Notes: a model not told the origin generated them from the sequence alone. Shown: positions 1 to 6,556, counted from the first letter of the stretch. The stretch: 7,472 bases of DNA from JBBQKI01 sp038326725 (GCA_038326725.1 JBBQKI010000061.1:1-7472); one strand, 5' to 3'. A program made the numbers and translations.

Positions 1-1051
1 GGTTTCTTGTGTTTCCGTAAAGGTTTCGGAGAACACCGTCAACACTTCCCCAATTACAAAAAAACCAAAAAACATAATCCTGCTCATTGGTGATGGCATG
101 GGATTAAGTGAAGTTTCGGCCAGCTATTTTTACAACGACCATACCCCTAATTTTGAACGTTTTTCCATAATCGGCCTCATTAAAACGACCTCTTCCGGCG
201 ATTTAATAACAGATTCCGCAGCCTCAGCCACGGCTTTTTCAGCGGGAATAAAGACTTACAACGCTGCTATCGGGGTTGATAACGACACACTACCAGTTAA
301 AACCATTACCGAAGAGCTGACCCAGCGCGGTGTGGCTACCGGGCTTGTCGCCACTTCATCCATAGTTCACGCCACGCCGGCCTGTTTTTTTGCGCATGTT
401 AAATCACGGAATCTTTACGAGGAAATTGCAACTTTTGCCCCCACATCCGGCATCGATTTTTTTGCTGGTGGCGGGTTGAAATTTTTTAATAATAGAAAGG
501 ACGGAAAAGATTTGCTGACAGCATTTCGACAAAATGGTTATGACGTAACTACAGTTAATTTACCACAACAAGTTTCCACAAAGAAACAAGTGATTTTATT
601 GGCCGCGGACGGTATGCCCAAAATGAGCGAGGGGCGGGGTGATTTTCTTCCGAACGCCACGGCATTGGCTTTGGAAACGCTTTCAAAAAATGAAAAAGGA
701 TTTTTCTTGATGGTTGAAGGTTCCCAAATTGATTGGGGCGGTCACGATAACGATGCAGATTATTTAATAAAAGAATTGCTTGATTTTGACAGCGCTATCG
801 GCGTGGCCCTGGATTTTGCCAAAGAAAATGGCGAAACCCTTGTAATTGTTACCGCGGATCACGAAACTGGAGGTTTCACCCTTGGCCCGGACGGTGGCGA
901 TTACAACAAAATAAAACCAATATTTTCAACTACCGGCCATTCTGCGGGCATGGTCCCCGTGTTTGCTGAAGGCCCCGGTGCAGAACTTTTCAACGGGATT
1001 TATGAGAACACGGCCATTTATCATAAAATGATGCACCTTTTCAATAAATAA
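1..1051 (+). CDS. phoA: Alkaline phosphatase, PhoA family (5' end outside the window)
   Basis: Hydrolyses phosphate monoesters outside the cytoplasm, releasing phosphate. The frame is open from base 2 to the TAA at 1049-1051, giving 349 visible residues. The in-frame ATG at 98 lies inside the conserved motif NIILLIGDGMG, so it is not the start; the true start is left of the window. Numbering from base 2, the active site is complete: metal Asp31, nucleophile Ser72 in TDSAASATA, His123 and Thr125 in HATPA, Arg136, Glu239, Asp244 and His248 in VEGSQIDWGGH, Asp286-His287 in TADHE, and His313 in TGHSAG. His123 and Trp245 replace E. coli Asp153 and Lys328, a pairing known from compact enzymes such as the Antarctic TAB5 phosphatase. 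Visible residues 2-3 read Ser-Cys and could end a lipoprotein signal, but the rest of that signal is off-window. It is separated by 62 bases from mlaE and is probably a separate unit. Confidence 0.95.
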   Translation, partial: VSCVSVKVSENTVNTSPITKKPKNIILLIGDGMGLSEVSASYFYNDHTPNFERFSIIGLIKTTSSGDLITDSAASATAFSAGIKTYNAAIGVDNDTLPVKTITEELTQRGVATGLVATSSIVHATPACFFAHVKSRNLYEEIATFAPTSGIDFFAGGGLKFFNNRKDGKDLLTAFRQNGYDVTTVNLPQQVSTKKQVILLAADGMPKMSEGRGDFLPNATALALETLSKNEKGFFLMVEGSQIDWGGHDNDADYLIKELLDFDSAIGVALDFAKENGETLVIVTADHETGGFTLGPDGGDYNKIKPIFSTTGHSAGMVPVFAEGPGAELFNGIYENTAIYHKMMHLFNK

Positions 1052-1080
1052 ATACCTTTCAACATTAAAAAACAGTGGGG

Positions 1081-1097
1081 TAAATTTGTTACTTTAG
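1081..1097 (+). promoter_or_regulatory. Candidate Bacteroidetes-type promoter -7 elements before mlaE
   Basis: Two overlapping matches to the Bacteroidetes -7 consensus TAnnTTTG lie in the 62-base gap before mlaE: TAAATTTG (1081-1088, perfect) and TACTTTAG (1090-1097, one mismatch). No clean TTG sits about 19 bases upstream of either; TTC at 1058-1060 is the nearest partial match for the first. Transcription would start about 10-20 bases before the ATG at 1114. The motif is short and AT-rich, so chance matches are common. This call rests on motif plus position only. Confidence 0.35.
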
Positions 1098-1113
1098 CCG
1101 AAGCGATAGTAAT

Positions 1114-1854
1114 ATGAAGTATTTAAGAGATATTGGCTCCTATTTTTTGATGATTAAAAAGGTTTTTAGCAGCCCTACTAAAGCCTCTGTTCTAAAACAT
1201 CTTATTTTTAAAGAAATTGATGACCTCATCATCAGTTCTTTAGGTATTGTAGCATTCATTTCATTTTTTGTGGGCGGGGTGGTTGCCATTCAAACGGCAT
1301 TGAACATGACCAACCCACTAATCCCTAAAAGCCTAATCGGTTTCGCCACCCGACAATCGGTTATTTTGGAATTTGCTCCCACGTTCATCTCCATTATCAT
1401 GGCGGGGAAAGTAGGTTCCTTCATTACCTCCAGCATCGGTTCAATGCGTGTGACCGAGCAGATAGACGCCTTGGAAGTTATGGGAATCAACTCATTGAAT
1501 TACCTTGTATTCCCTAAAATTGTGGCCTTAATGTTTTATCCGCTTGTGATCGTTTTTTCTATGTTCATCGGGATATTGGGAGGTTGGTTGGCCGGGGTTT
1601 ACGGTGGATTTTCCAGTGCTAGCGAGTTCGCACAAGGCTTGCAAGATTCATTTATTCCGTATCATTTGTTTTATGCCTTTTTCAAAACTTTCGTGTTCGC
1701 CTTTATTTTGGCCACCGTCCCTTCGTGGCAGGGCTATTATATGAAAGGTGGCGCGCTCGAGGTGGGCAAGGCAAGCACCAAATCATTTGTATGGACCAGT
1801 GTGCTCATTATTTCGGCGAATTATATAATTACTCAACTCCTTCTTAGCGCATGA
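1114..1854 (+). CDS. mlaE: MlaE/YrbE-family ABC transporter permease (lipid transport)
   Basis: Inner-membrane permease of an Mla-type ABC transporter, a family that moves phospholipids between inner and outer membranes. The protein is 246 residues, close to the usual family size (about 260). After an amphipathic N-terminus it has hydrophobic segments near residues 43-65, 88-105, 138-165, 180-203 and 224-244. The family signature is clear: AGKVGS at 97-102 followed by GSMRVTEQIDALEVMG at 109-124 and then NYLVFPK. The acidic residue of the AEIG element in E. coli MlaE is Ser107 here (SSIG). The start at 1114 suits the homologous N-terminus, although no Shine-Dalgarno is visible. Its stop overlaps the ATPase start as ATGA (1851-1854), implying translational coupling. 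No MCE-domain gene lies beside it. The family call is secure; the exact substrate is inferred. Confidence 0.93.
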   Translation: MKYLRDIGSYFLMIKKVFSSPTKASVLKHLIFKEIDDLIISSLGIVAFISFFVGGVVAIQTALNMTNPLIPKSLIGFATRQSVILEFAPTFISIIMAGKVGSFITSSIGSMRVTEQIDALEVMGINSLNYLVFPKIVALMFYPLVIVFSMFIGILGGWLAGVYGGFSSASEFAQGLQDSFIPYHLFYAFFKTFVFAFILATVPSWQGYYMKGGALEVGKASTKSFVWTSVLIISANYIITQLLLSA

Positions 1855-2615
1855 TAAAAGTAGAAGACGTACATAAACAATTCGGGGAAGAGGAGATTTT
1901 AAAAGGGATTTCCACGGTCTTCGAAAAAGGAAAGACCAATTTAATAATTGGTTCCAGCGGTAGCGGGAAAACGGTTTTGCTCAAATGCATGATTGGACTC
2001 TTCAAACCCGAAAAAGGCAAGATTTTTTTTGAAGACAAAGCCATTCAAAGTATGGACGATGAAGAGCAACGCGTGCTTCGCGAAGAAATGGGAATGCTAT
2101 TTCAAGGCGGTGCTTTGTTTGATTCCATGAATATCGAAGAAAATGTGATGTTTCCTTTGAGGATGTTCACCAAGTTGAAAAAAAACGAAATGAAGGATCG
2201 CGTGAATGAAGTTTTGCAACGCGTAAATCTTGAAAATGTAAATAAAAAATTCCCTGCCGAAATTTCGGGAGGAATGCAAAAAAGGGTTTCCATTGCCCGG
2301 GCCATCGTGAACAACCCCAAATATCTTTTTTGCGATGAACCCAATTCAGGTTTGGACCCAAAAACTGCTACTTTAATTGATACCCTCATTCAGGAAATCA
2401 CCCACGAATACAACATTACCACTGTTGTGGTTACCCACGATATGAACTCTGTTATGGAAATTGGGGAAAAAGTGGTTTTGCTCAAAGACGGGCTTTTGGT
2501 TTGGCAGGGTTCCAGGGAGGAAATCTTCAAAACCGATAATGAAGATGTAACCAGCTTTGTTTATTCTTCAGATTTGTTTAAGAAAATTCGGGACGTGCAG
2601 ATAAAGGAAGGCTAA
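1851..2615 (+). CDS. mlaF: MlaF-like ABC transporter ATP-binding protein
   Basis: Cytoplasmic ATPase that would power the MlaE-like permease encoded just upstream. The 254 residues hold a full nucleotide-binding domain in normal order: Walker A GSSGSGKT (34-41), Q-loop MLFQGGALFDS (82-92, Gln85), signature ISGGMQKR (138-145), Walker B YLFCDEP (158-164, catalytic Glu163), D-loop SGLDP (166-170) and H-loop VVTHDM (193-198, His196). The Q-loop context FQGGALFDS is typical of the MlaF/Ttg2A branch and fits pairing with MlaE. Its ATG overlaps the permease stop. The gene ends the plus-strand block and faces the DUF389 gene tail to tail across 15 bases. Whether it serves retrograde or anterograde lipid transport cannot be judged from sequence. 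Confidence 0.94.
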   Translation: MIKVEDVHKQFGEEEILKGISTVFEKGKTNLIIGSSGSGKTVLLKCMIGLFKPEKGKIFFEDKAIQSMDDEEQRVLREEMGMLFQGGALFDSMNIEENVMFPLRMFTKLKKNEMKDRVNEVLQRVNLENVNKKFPAEISGGMQKRVSIARAIVNNPKYLFCDEPNSGLDPKTATLIDTLIQEITHEYNITTVVVTHDMNSVMEIGEKVVLLKDGLLVWQGSREEIFKTDNEDVTSFVYSSDLFKKIRDVQIKEG

Positions 2616-2630
2616 TATCTCCACTTCTAT

Positions 2631-4052
2631 TTAATCCCTTACTTGCAGAGTGTCCAACTTTAAATGAATTTTAAGCCATTCGCCAAGTTTACTTTTGGCC
2701 TTCTCTTTTTGGCTGGCTGTTGTGTTTTTTTTCCACGTTACCGAAAATACTGTAAGCGTATCAATCTTTTCGAAATTTGTGCTGATTTCACGGGAATAAG
2801 CAAACACATCAATCTCTTCGTAATTTATTTTTACTTCCTTGCTTAGTTTTTCAAAAGGCACCGAATTTAATTTTGAAATTTCATTTTCCAAAATCCTTAT
2901 TTTTTCATCCTTATCCAAAATCAATTGTTCATTTTTTACATAAAGGTCTTCAAGAATATCGGCCTTCACCCCACCGGGGAACTGGTCTGAAAACCTTCCG
3001 CCCTGATCGGAGCCTTGATATATGTTCAAATGGGCTTCTCTTAAAATTTCTATTTCTTTTAGTTTTTCTTTTATGGCAGAAATTTCATTTGAAGATATAA
3101 TCCTTCCAATCAAATAAACATCTACATCCCTGTTTTTATAGTCCGCGGTGGATTTTAAAACCTGAACCCCTTCAAGGTTTATTTCATTTTTAACAAAATC
3201 CTGCGCTTTGCTTTCAAACAACTGTACTTGCAATAATTTGACAAACAAAACTACACTGGGTATCATTACGATTAAAGCAATCAAAGATGCCACTTGTGCA
3301 ATCCGCTTTCTTCGCTTTGAATTTGCATAGCGGACCAAGGGGAATTTTAATAATTTGGTTACAATAAATGTTGAAAGAGCAATAAAAACAGCATTTATTG
3401 AAAATAAATATAATGCACCACCTGCATAGGCCATATTGCCAACGGCCAAACCATAGCCCACTGTGCACAAGGGCGGCATAAGGGCAGTGGCTATAGCTAC
3501 TCCAAATATTACGCTGGCAATGGTACCGCTTTTTGTTTTGGCCACAATAAGACCCAATCCGCCAAAAATGGCAACCAAAACATCCAAGATGGTTGGATAT
3601 GTTCTTGCAAGCAATTCCGGGGTTTCTTGTGTTAAGGGTGAAAGTGTGAAGTATAAAAATGCAGTGAAAACACTTAGCACTACCATCACTCCCAAATTAA
3701 TCAGGGATTTTCGAAGGGTTTCCACATCGTTAATGGAGACTGCCAATCCAATCCCAACAATAGGCCCCATTAACGGAGAGATTAACATAGCCCCAATTAC
3801 TACCGCGGCACTACTAACATTTAAGCCTATTGAGGCCACAAAGATTGAGAAAATAAGAATCCAAGCGTTATGTCCTTTAAAGGAAATATCTTTTTTTACG
3901 GCATCAACAGTGGCTACAAAATCTGTATCGCTTTTAAGATCAAAAAGTTCGGAAAGAAATTTTTTAACGCTCTCCCATGCATTTAGCCCTGTGTCATTCT
4001 CATCACTTTTGGATGAAAGTTCTTTCGTTTTCTCATTATTTTTTACAGTCAT
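2631..4052 (-). CDS. DUF389 family integral membrane protein
   Basis: Membrane protein of the DUF389 (TIGR00341-like) family; I know of no firmly established biochemical role. Of 473 residues, 1-60 are polar, and about 61-271 form the hydrophobic core with roughly six or seven segments (near 61-78, 80-105, 117-137, 155-171, 178-205, 211-232, 251-271). Family hallmarks are GAMLISPLMGPI (87-98) and ATALMPPLCTVGYGLA (188-203), both rich in Gly and Pro within membrane segments. Residues about 275-473 are soluble: an alpha/beta stretch (about 285-345), a likely coiled coil (about 366-396, heptad-like LYVKNEQLI...IRILENEI) and a second alpha/beta stretch. The ATG at 4052 directly follows the TAG of manC, so the two genes are very probably co-transcribed and translationally coupled. 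No Shine-Dalgarno is visible. A transport or channel role is only a guess from the fold. Confidence 0.9.
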   Translation of the reverse strand: MTVKNNEKTKELSSKSDENDTGLNAWESVKKFLSELFDLKSDTDFVATVDAVKKDISFKGHNAWILIFSIFVASIGLNVSSAAVVIGAMLISPLMGPIVGIGLAVSINDVETLRKSLINLGVMVVLSVFTAFLYFTLSPLTQETPELLARTYPTILDVLVAIFGGLGLIVAKTKSGTIASVIFGVAIATALMPPLCTVGYGLAVGNMAYAGGALYLFSINAVFIALSTFIVTKLLKFPLVRYANSKRRKRIAQVASLIALIVMIPSVVLFVKLLQVQLFESKAQDFVKNEINLEGVQVLKSTADYKNRDVDVYLIGRIISSNEISAIKEKLKEIEILREAHLNIYQGSDQGGRFSDQFPGGVKADILEDLYVKNEQLILDKDEKIRILENEISKLNSVPFEKLSKEVKINYEEIDVFAYSREISTNFEKIDTLTVFSVTWKKNTTASQKEKAKSKLGEWLKIHLKLDTLQVRD

Positions 4053-5132
4053 CTATGTATAGCTTTCACCGAAATTATCAGAAATTTCTTTTAATAATAA
4101 TTTAATATCCTGTTCCTTTTTTTTGGGATAAATCAACAACACTTCCCCTTTATCCACAATAATATAATCTTCAAGCCCTTCAATTACCACAAGTTTTTTA
4201 ATTGAGGTAAAAATTATATTCCCTTTGGCATTTTCTAAATGTGAAATGGCATTTACAACTACATTATCGTTTTCATCCTTTTCCATTCTTTCGTGCAATG
4301 CCCCCCAAGTTCCCAAATCGTTCCAATCGAAGGTGGCTTTTTTTACATAAACATTTTCAGCTTTTTCCAAAATTCCGTAATCAATGGAAATGTTCTCTGC
4401 GTTTTCATAATTTTCAAAGATGAACTTTTCTTCGTTGGAAGTATTTAACACATCAATTCCTTTTGAAAAAAGTTGATACATTTTGGGCATAAATTTTTTA
4501 AAAGCTTCCAAAATACTCTTGGAACTCCAAATGAAAATCCCCGCATTCCACAGATAATTACCCTGTGCTAAAAATTGCTTGGCTGTTTCATAATCCGGTT
4601 TTTCGCGGAAACTATTTACTTTGTTTATCCCAGATTCATTTTTTGAATCGCTTTCAATATAGCCAAAACCGGTATTGGGAAAAGTGGGGCGTATGCCCAG
4701 AGTAAGCAAAATATTTTCCTTTTCGCAGGAGTTAAAACATAATTCAACATCTTTTTCAAAAGCTGTTTCATCTTCTATCCAATGGTCGCTGGGAGCAACT
4801 AGGATAATCGCTTTCGGATTTTGTTTATTGATTTTTAAAGCCGCCAATAAAATACAGGGTGCCGTATTTCGCATTGCAGTCTCGGCGATTATTTGCTTTT
4901 CCGAAATCTGCGGTAGCTGTTCCAAAGTCAAGTTTACGTACTGCTGATTAGTAAGGATAAATATATTTTCAGGAGGAATGATTTTGGTAAGCCGTGAAAA
5001 GGTTTTTTGCAATAAACTTTGCCCGCAGCCCAATAAATCCTGAAACTGCTTCGGGAAGCGGGAAGTGCTAACAGGCCAAAACCGGGACCCGATGCCCCCT
5101 GCCATTATAATTGCGTAATGATCTTTGTCCAT
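4053..5132 (-). CDS. manC: Mannose-1-phosphate guanylyltransferase (GDP-mannose synthesis)
   Basis: Makes GDP-mannose from mannose-1-phosphate and GTP in the cytoplasm, supplying mannose, fucose and related sugars for surface polysaccharides and glycans. The 359 residues begin with the nucleotide-binding motif MAGGIGSRFWPVSTSRFPKQF (from residue 10), then AETAMRNTAP (83-92), PSDH (114-117), PNTGFGYIE (152-160), FREKP (175-179), YLWNAGIFIW (193-202), ISIDYGILEKA (248-258) and FDWNDLGTW (268-276), all in the family order. At this length it is the single-domain enzyme without the fused phosphomannose isomerase half seen in longer bifunctional forms. The C-terminal 80 residues fit the small beta-rich tail of this family. 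The ATG at 5132 precedes the nucleotide-binding motif by the usual few residues. Its TAG touches the DUF389 start. Upstream is a 143-base gap with a nested inverted repeat. Confidence 0.96.
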   Translation of the reverse strand: MDKDHYAIIMAGGIGSRFWPVSTSRFPKQFQDLLGCGQSLLQKTFSRLTKIIPPENIFILTNQQYVNLTLEQLPQISEKQIIAETAMRNTAPCILLAALKINKQNPKAIILVAPSDHWIEDETAFEKDVELCFNSCEKENILLTLGIRPTFPNTGFGYIESDSKNESGINKVNSFREKPDYETAKQFLAQGNYLWNAGIFIWSSKSILEAFKKFMPKMYQLFSKGIDVLNTSNEEKFIFENYENAENISIDYGILEKAENVYVKKATFDWNDLGTWGALHERMEKDENDNVVVNAISHLENAKGNIIFTSIKKLVVIEGLEDYIIVDKGEVLLIYPKKKEQDIKLLLKEISDNFGESYT

Positions 5133-5177
5133 AATTTATATTTGAGCCAAGGCTAAAGGGAACCACGAACCAAGAGA

Positions 5178-5228
5178 GATTGAAACTAATGAAAAATCTG
5201 TTTCGCAAATTGCATTAGTTTTTCAATC
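5178..5228. repeat. Inner hairpin-forming inverted repeat
   Basis: GATTGAAACTAATG (5178-5191) is repeated in inverted form as CATTAGTTTTTCAATC (5213-5228). All 14 bases of the left arm pair, with a two-base bulge in the right arm. The spacer is 21 bases. On the minus strand this would fold in RNA about 45-95 bases ahead of the manC start. It sits within the larger inverted repeat at 5154-5278. Confidence 0.65.
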
Positions 5229-5235
5229 AAATATA
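5228..5235 (-). promoter_or_regulatory. Candidate -7 promoter element for manC-DUF389
   Basis: On the minus strand the sequence reads TATATTTG, a perfect match to the Bacteroidetes -7 consensus TAnnTTTG. A CTG, one base from the TTG -33 consensus, lies 18 bases upstream. Initiation here would give manC a leader of roughly 90 bases containing much of the inner hairpin. The match is short and could be chance. Confidence 0.3.
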
Positions 5236-5275
5236 TCTCGCCCTGTTTCCCGTCAGTCGTGGTTCGTGATTCTAT

Positions 5276-5872
5276 TTATTTCAAAAATTCCACCTCAGCA
5301 TTTGGGTTGAATAAATATATTCTTCCAGTCGCCATTTCCAAACACTCAAATCGTTTCACCCTTTGGGCTCCGCGTTTAAAAATCTTCCCATTATATAGTC
5401 TGAAATGTGCCCCAATCGGGATTTCAAAGATATAGTTTTTATCATTCCCCGGATCAAATTGCTTTAGCGCCAAAGCCAACTTCGCATCGGTATCACTACT
5501 CGCCTTTGGGTTTTTAAAATGGCGGGCAAGCAAGGGCAACAATTGCGTCGGGAAAATTTCCGGCCTTAAAAAGGGTAACATCAATTGCTGAAAGGTTTGC
5601 TTCCACTCCAAGCCGTGCGGTTTTATATGCTTACCATATTTGGTGAAAGCTGCCAAATGTGCGATCTCGTGGATTAATGTTATCAAAAAACGATATGCAT
5701 TCAAATTGGCATTAACCGTTATTTGATGTTGGCCATTGGGCAAATTGCGGTAATCGCCGTGGCGGGTAACGCGTTCATTTACAATTTTGAGGTGGATATT
5801 ATTTGTCTTTATTAATTCAAAAACCGGGATAACGGCAGCTTGAGGGATATATTTTTCAAGTATCTCCGTCAT
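5276..5872 (-). CDS. SprT-like zinc metalloprotein
   Basis: Putative cytoplasmic zinc-dependent protease or peptidase-like protein of the SprT family, whose eukaryotic relative Spartan cleaves DNA-protein crosslinks; the bacterial role is not well established. The 198 residues contain the zinc motif HEIAH (68-72: His68, Glu69, His72) and a third ligand candidate, His86 in KPHGLEWK, at the usual distance. The C-terminal part (about 150-196) keeps the pattern expected after the catalytic domain, but has just one cysteine (Cys177, the only one in the protein), so the zinc ribbon of many SprT proteins is missing or degenerate. The ATG at 5872 lies 3 bases after the stop of the upstream SDR gene, suggesting co-transcription and coupling. 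The stop codon falls inside the inverted repeat that separates it from manC. The family is clear; the substrate is unknown. Confidence 0.88.
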   Translation of the reverse strand: MTEILEKYIPQAAVIPVFELIKTNNIHLKIVNERVTRHGDYRNLPNGQHQITVNANLNAYRFLITLIHEIAHLAAFTKYGKHIKPHGLEWKQTFQQLMLPFLRPEIFPTQLLPLLARHFKNPKASSDTDAKLALALKQFDPGNDKNYIFEIPIGAHFRLYNGKIFKRGAQRVKRFECLEMATGRIYLFNPNAEVEFLK

Positions 5873-5875
5873 AAA

Positions 5876-6556
5876 TCAAGGGGTTGAACTGGAAACCTGC
5901 ATTACTTTCCCATTGTAAAATTTGTTTCCGTTCAAGGAAAATTCCATTATATATTTTGCCATTTCAATTGCTGTAAGTCTGGGCTCATATCCGGGAAAGG
6001 CTTCCGCCAACATTTCGGTTTGAACTGCTCCTAAGGCCAAAACATTAAAACTCGGGCCGGTTTCTTTGTATTCCTCTGCCAATAATTCAGTCAATGTTAT
6101 CAATGCTCCCTTACTACTACTGTACGCGCTCAGGCCCGGAAATTTTGTGCTGCCCTGCACCCCGCCCATGCTGCTAATGTTCACCACGTGGCTGTCCTTT
6201 TTCATAAAAGGAAGTACAGCCTGTGTCAATGCCGCAACTCCAAAAACATTGGTTTCATAACACTTTTTAAAATCCTTCATTGAAATTTCGGAAAAAGGTT
6301 GATTTACCAAAAAACCGGAATTGTTTATAAGAATATCAACTCGCTGCCATTCATTTTTAAGAAAATGTGAAACTTTTTCAATACCCGAAGCATCGGTAAT
6401 ATCAAAGGAAAAAAAATGACAATTTTTAAGATCTAAATTTGAAATGGGTTTTTCGTTTCGCGATAGGGCCAAAACATGATGCCCGGCTTCCGAAAAGAGT
6501 TTTACCATTTCAAAGCCAATGCCTCTGCTGGTTCCCGTGATGATTATGTTTTTCAT
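5876..6556 (-). CDS. Short-chain dehydrogenase/reductase (SDR)
   Basis: NAD(P)-dependent oxidoreductase of the classical SDR type, cytoplasmic, substrate unknown. The 226 residues show the Rossmann cofactor motif TGTSRGIG (7-14), Asp52 in the FDIT strand end, NNSG (78-81, in place of the common NNAG), Asn103, the catalytic Ser129 in NISSMGG and the Tyr145/Lys149 pair in YSSSK. Arg33, just after the second beta strand, hints at NADP(H) preference. The protein is slightly shorter than the usual 240-260, mostly through a short C-terminal substrate loop. The gene lies 62 bases downstream of the E2 gene and 3 bases before the SprT-like gene. A weak -7-like TACCTTG just before its start could give it its own promoter, but I do not regard that as supported. 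Confidence 0.92.
   Translation of the reverse strand: MKNIIITGTSRGIGFEMVKLFSEAGHHVLALSRNEKPISNLDLKNCHFFSFDITDASGIEKVSHFLKNEWQRVDILINNSGFLVNQPFSEISMKDFKKCYETNVFGVAALTQAVLPFMKKDSHVVNISSMGGVQGSTKFPGLSAYSSSKGALITLTELLAEEYKETGPSFNVLALGAVQTEMLAEAFPGYEPRLTAIEMAKYIMEFSLNGNKFYNGKVMQVSSSTP

Larger units (their letters stand above)
5154..5278. repeat. Nested imperfect inverted repeat between the SprT-like gene and manC
   Basis: The outer arms 5154-5172 and 5260-5278 pair over 19 positions with two mismatches and one G-T. The best core is CACGAACCA against TGGTTCGTG. Each outer arm contains two copies of a 7-base unit: AACCACG and AACCAAG at 5161-5174, and TCGTGGT and TCGTGAT at 5257-5270. Inside lies a second inverted repeat, 5178-5191 against 5213-5228. 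The right outer arm covers the stop codon of the SprT-like gene. Possible roles are an RNA structure that ends or attenuates transcription into manC, or a degenerate mobile or satellite repeat. There is no T-run after the structure on the minus strand, so a standard intrinsic terminator is not supported. Confidence 0.6.

Noticed and set aside
98..100. ATG at 98 as the phosphatase start
   Set aside because: The frame continues upstream without a stop and the ATG sits inside the conserved GDGMG metal-binding motif, so it is an internal methionine.
2097..2389. Several 60-95 codon frames antisense to mlaF, and similar short frames opposite the other genes
   Set aside because: All overlap strongly supported genes, have no conserved motifs, and are the expected by-products of coding sequence.
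2591..2655. A convergent terminator hairpin between mlaF and the DUF389 gene (GGAC at 2591 against GTCC at 2652)
   Set aside because: Only 4 base pairs plus a bulged TGCA pairing with a very long loop, and no T-run. Not supported as a terminator, though the tail-to-tail layout would need one.
3463..4062. A 199-codon open frame on the plus strand opposite the DUF389 gene
   Set aside because: It lies antisense to a well-supported membrane-protein gene, has low-complexity Ser/Thr/Lys-rich content and no recognisable motif. It is a shadow of the real frame.
5145..5154. Short palindrome AGCCAAGGCT just upstream of manC as an operator
   Set aside because: A 10-base sequence with 4-base arms is expected by chance; no second copy or known regulator site was seen.
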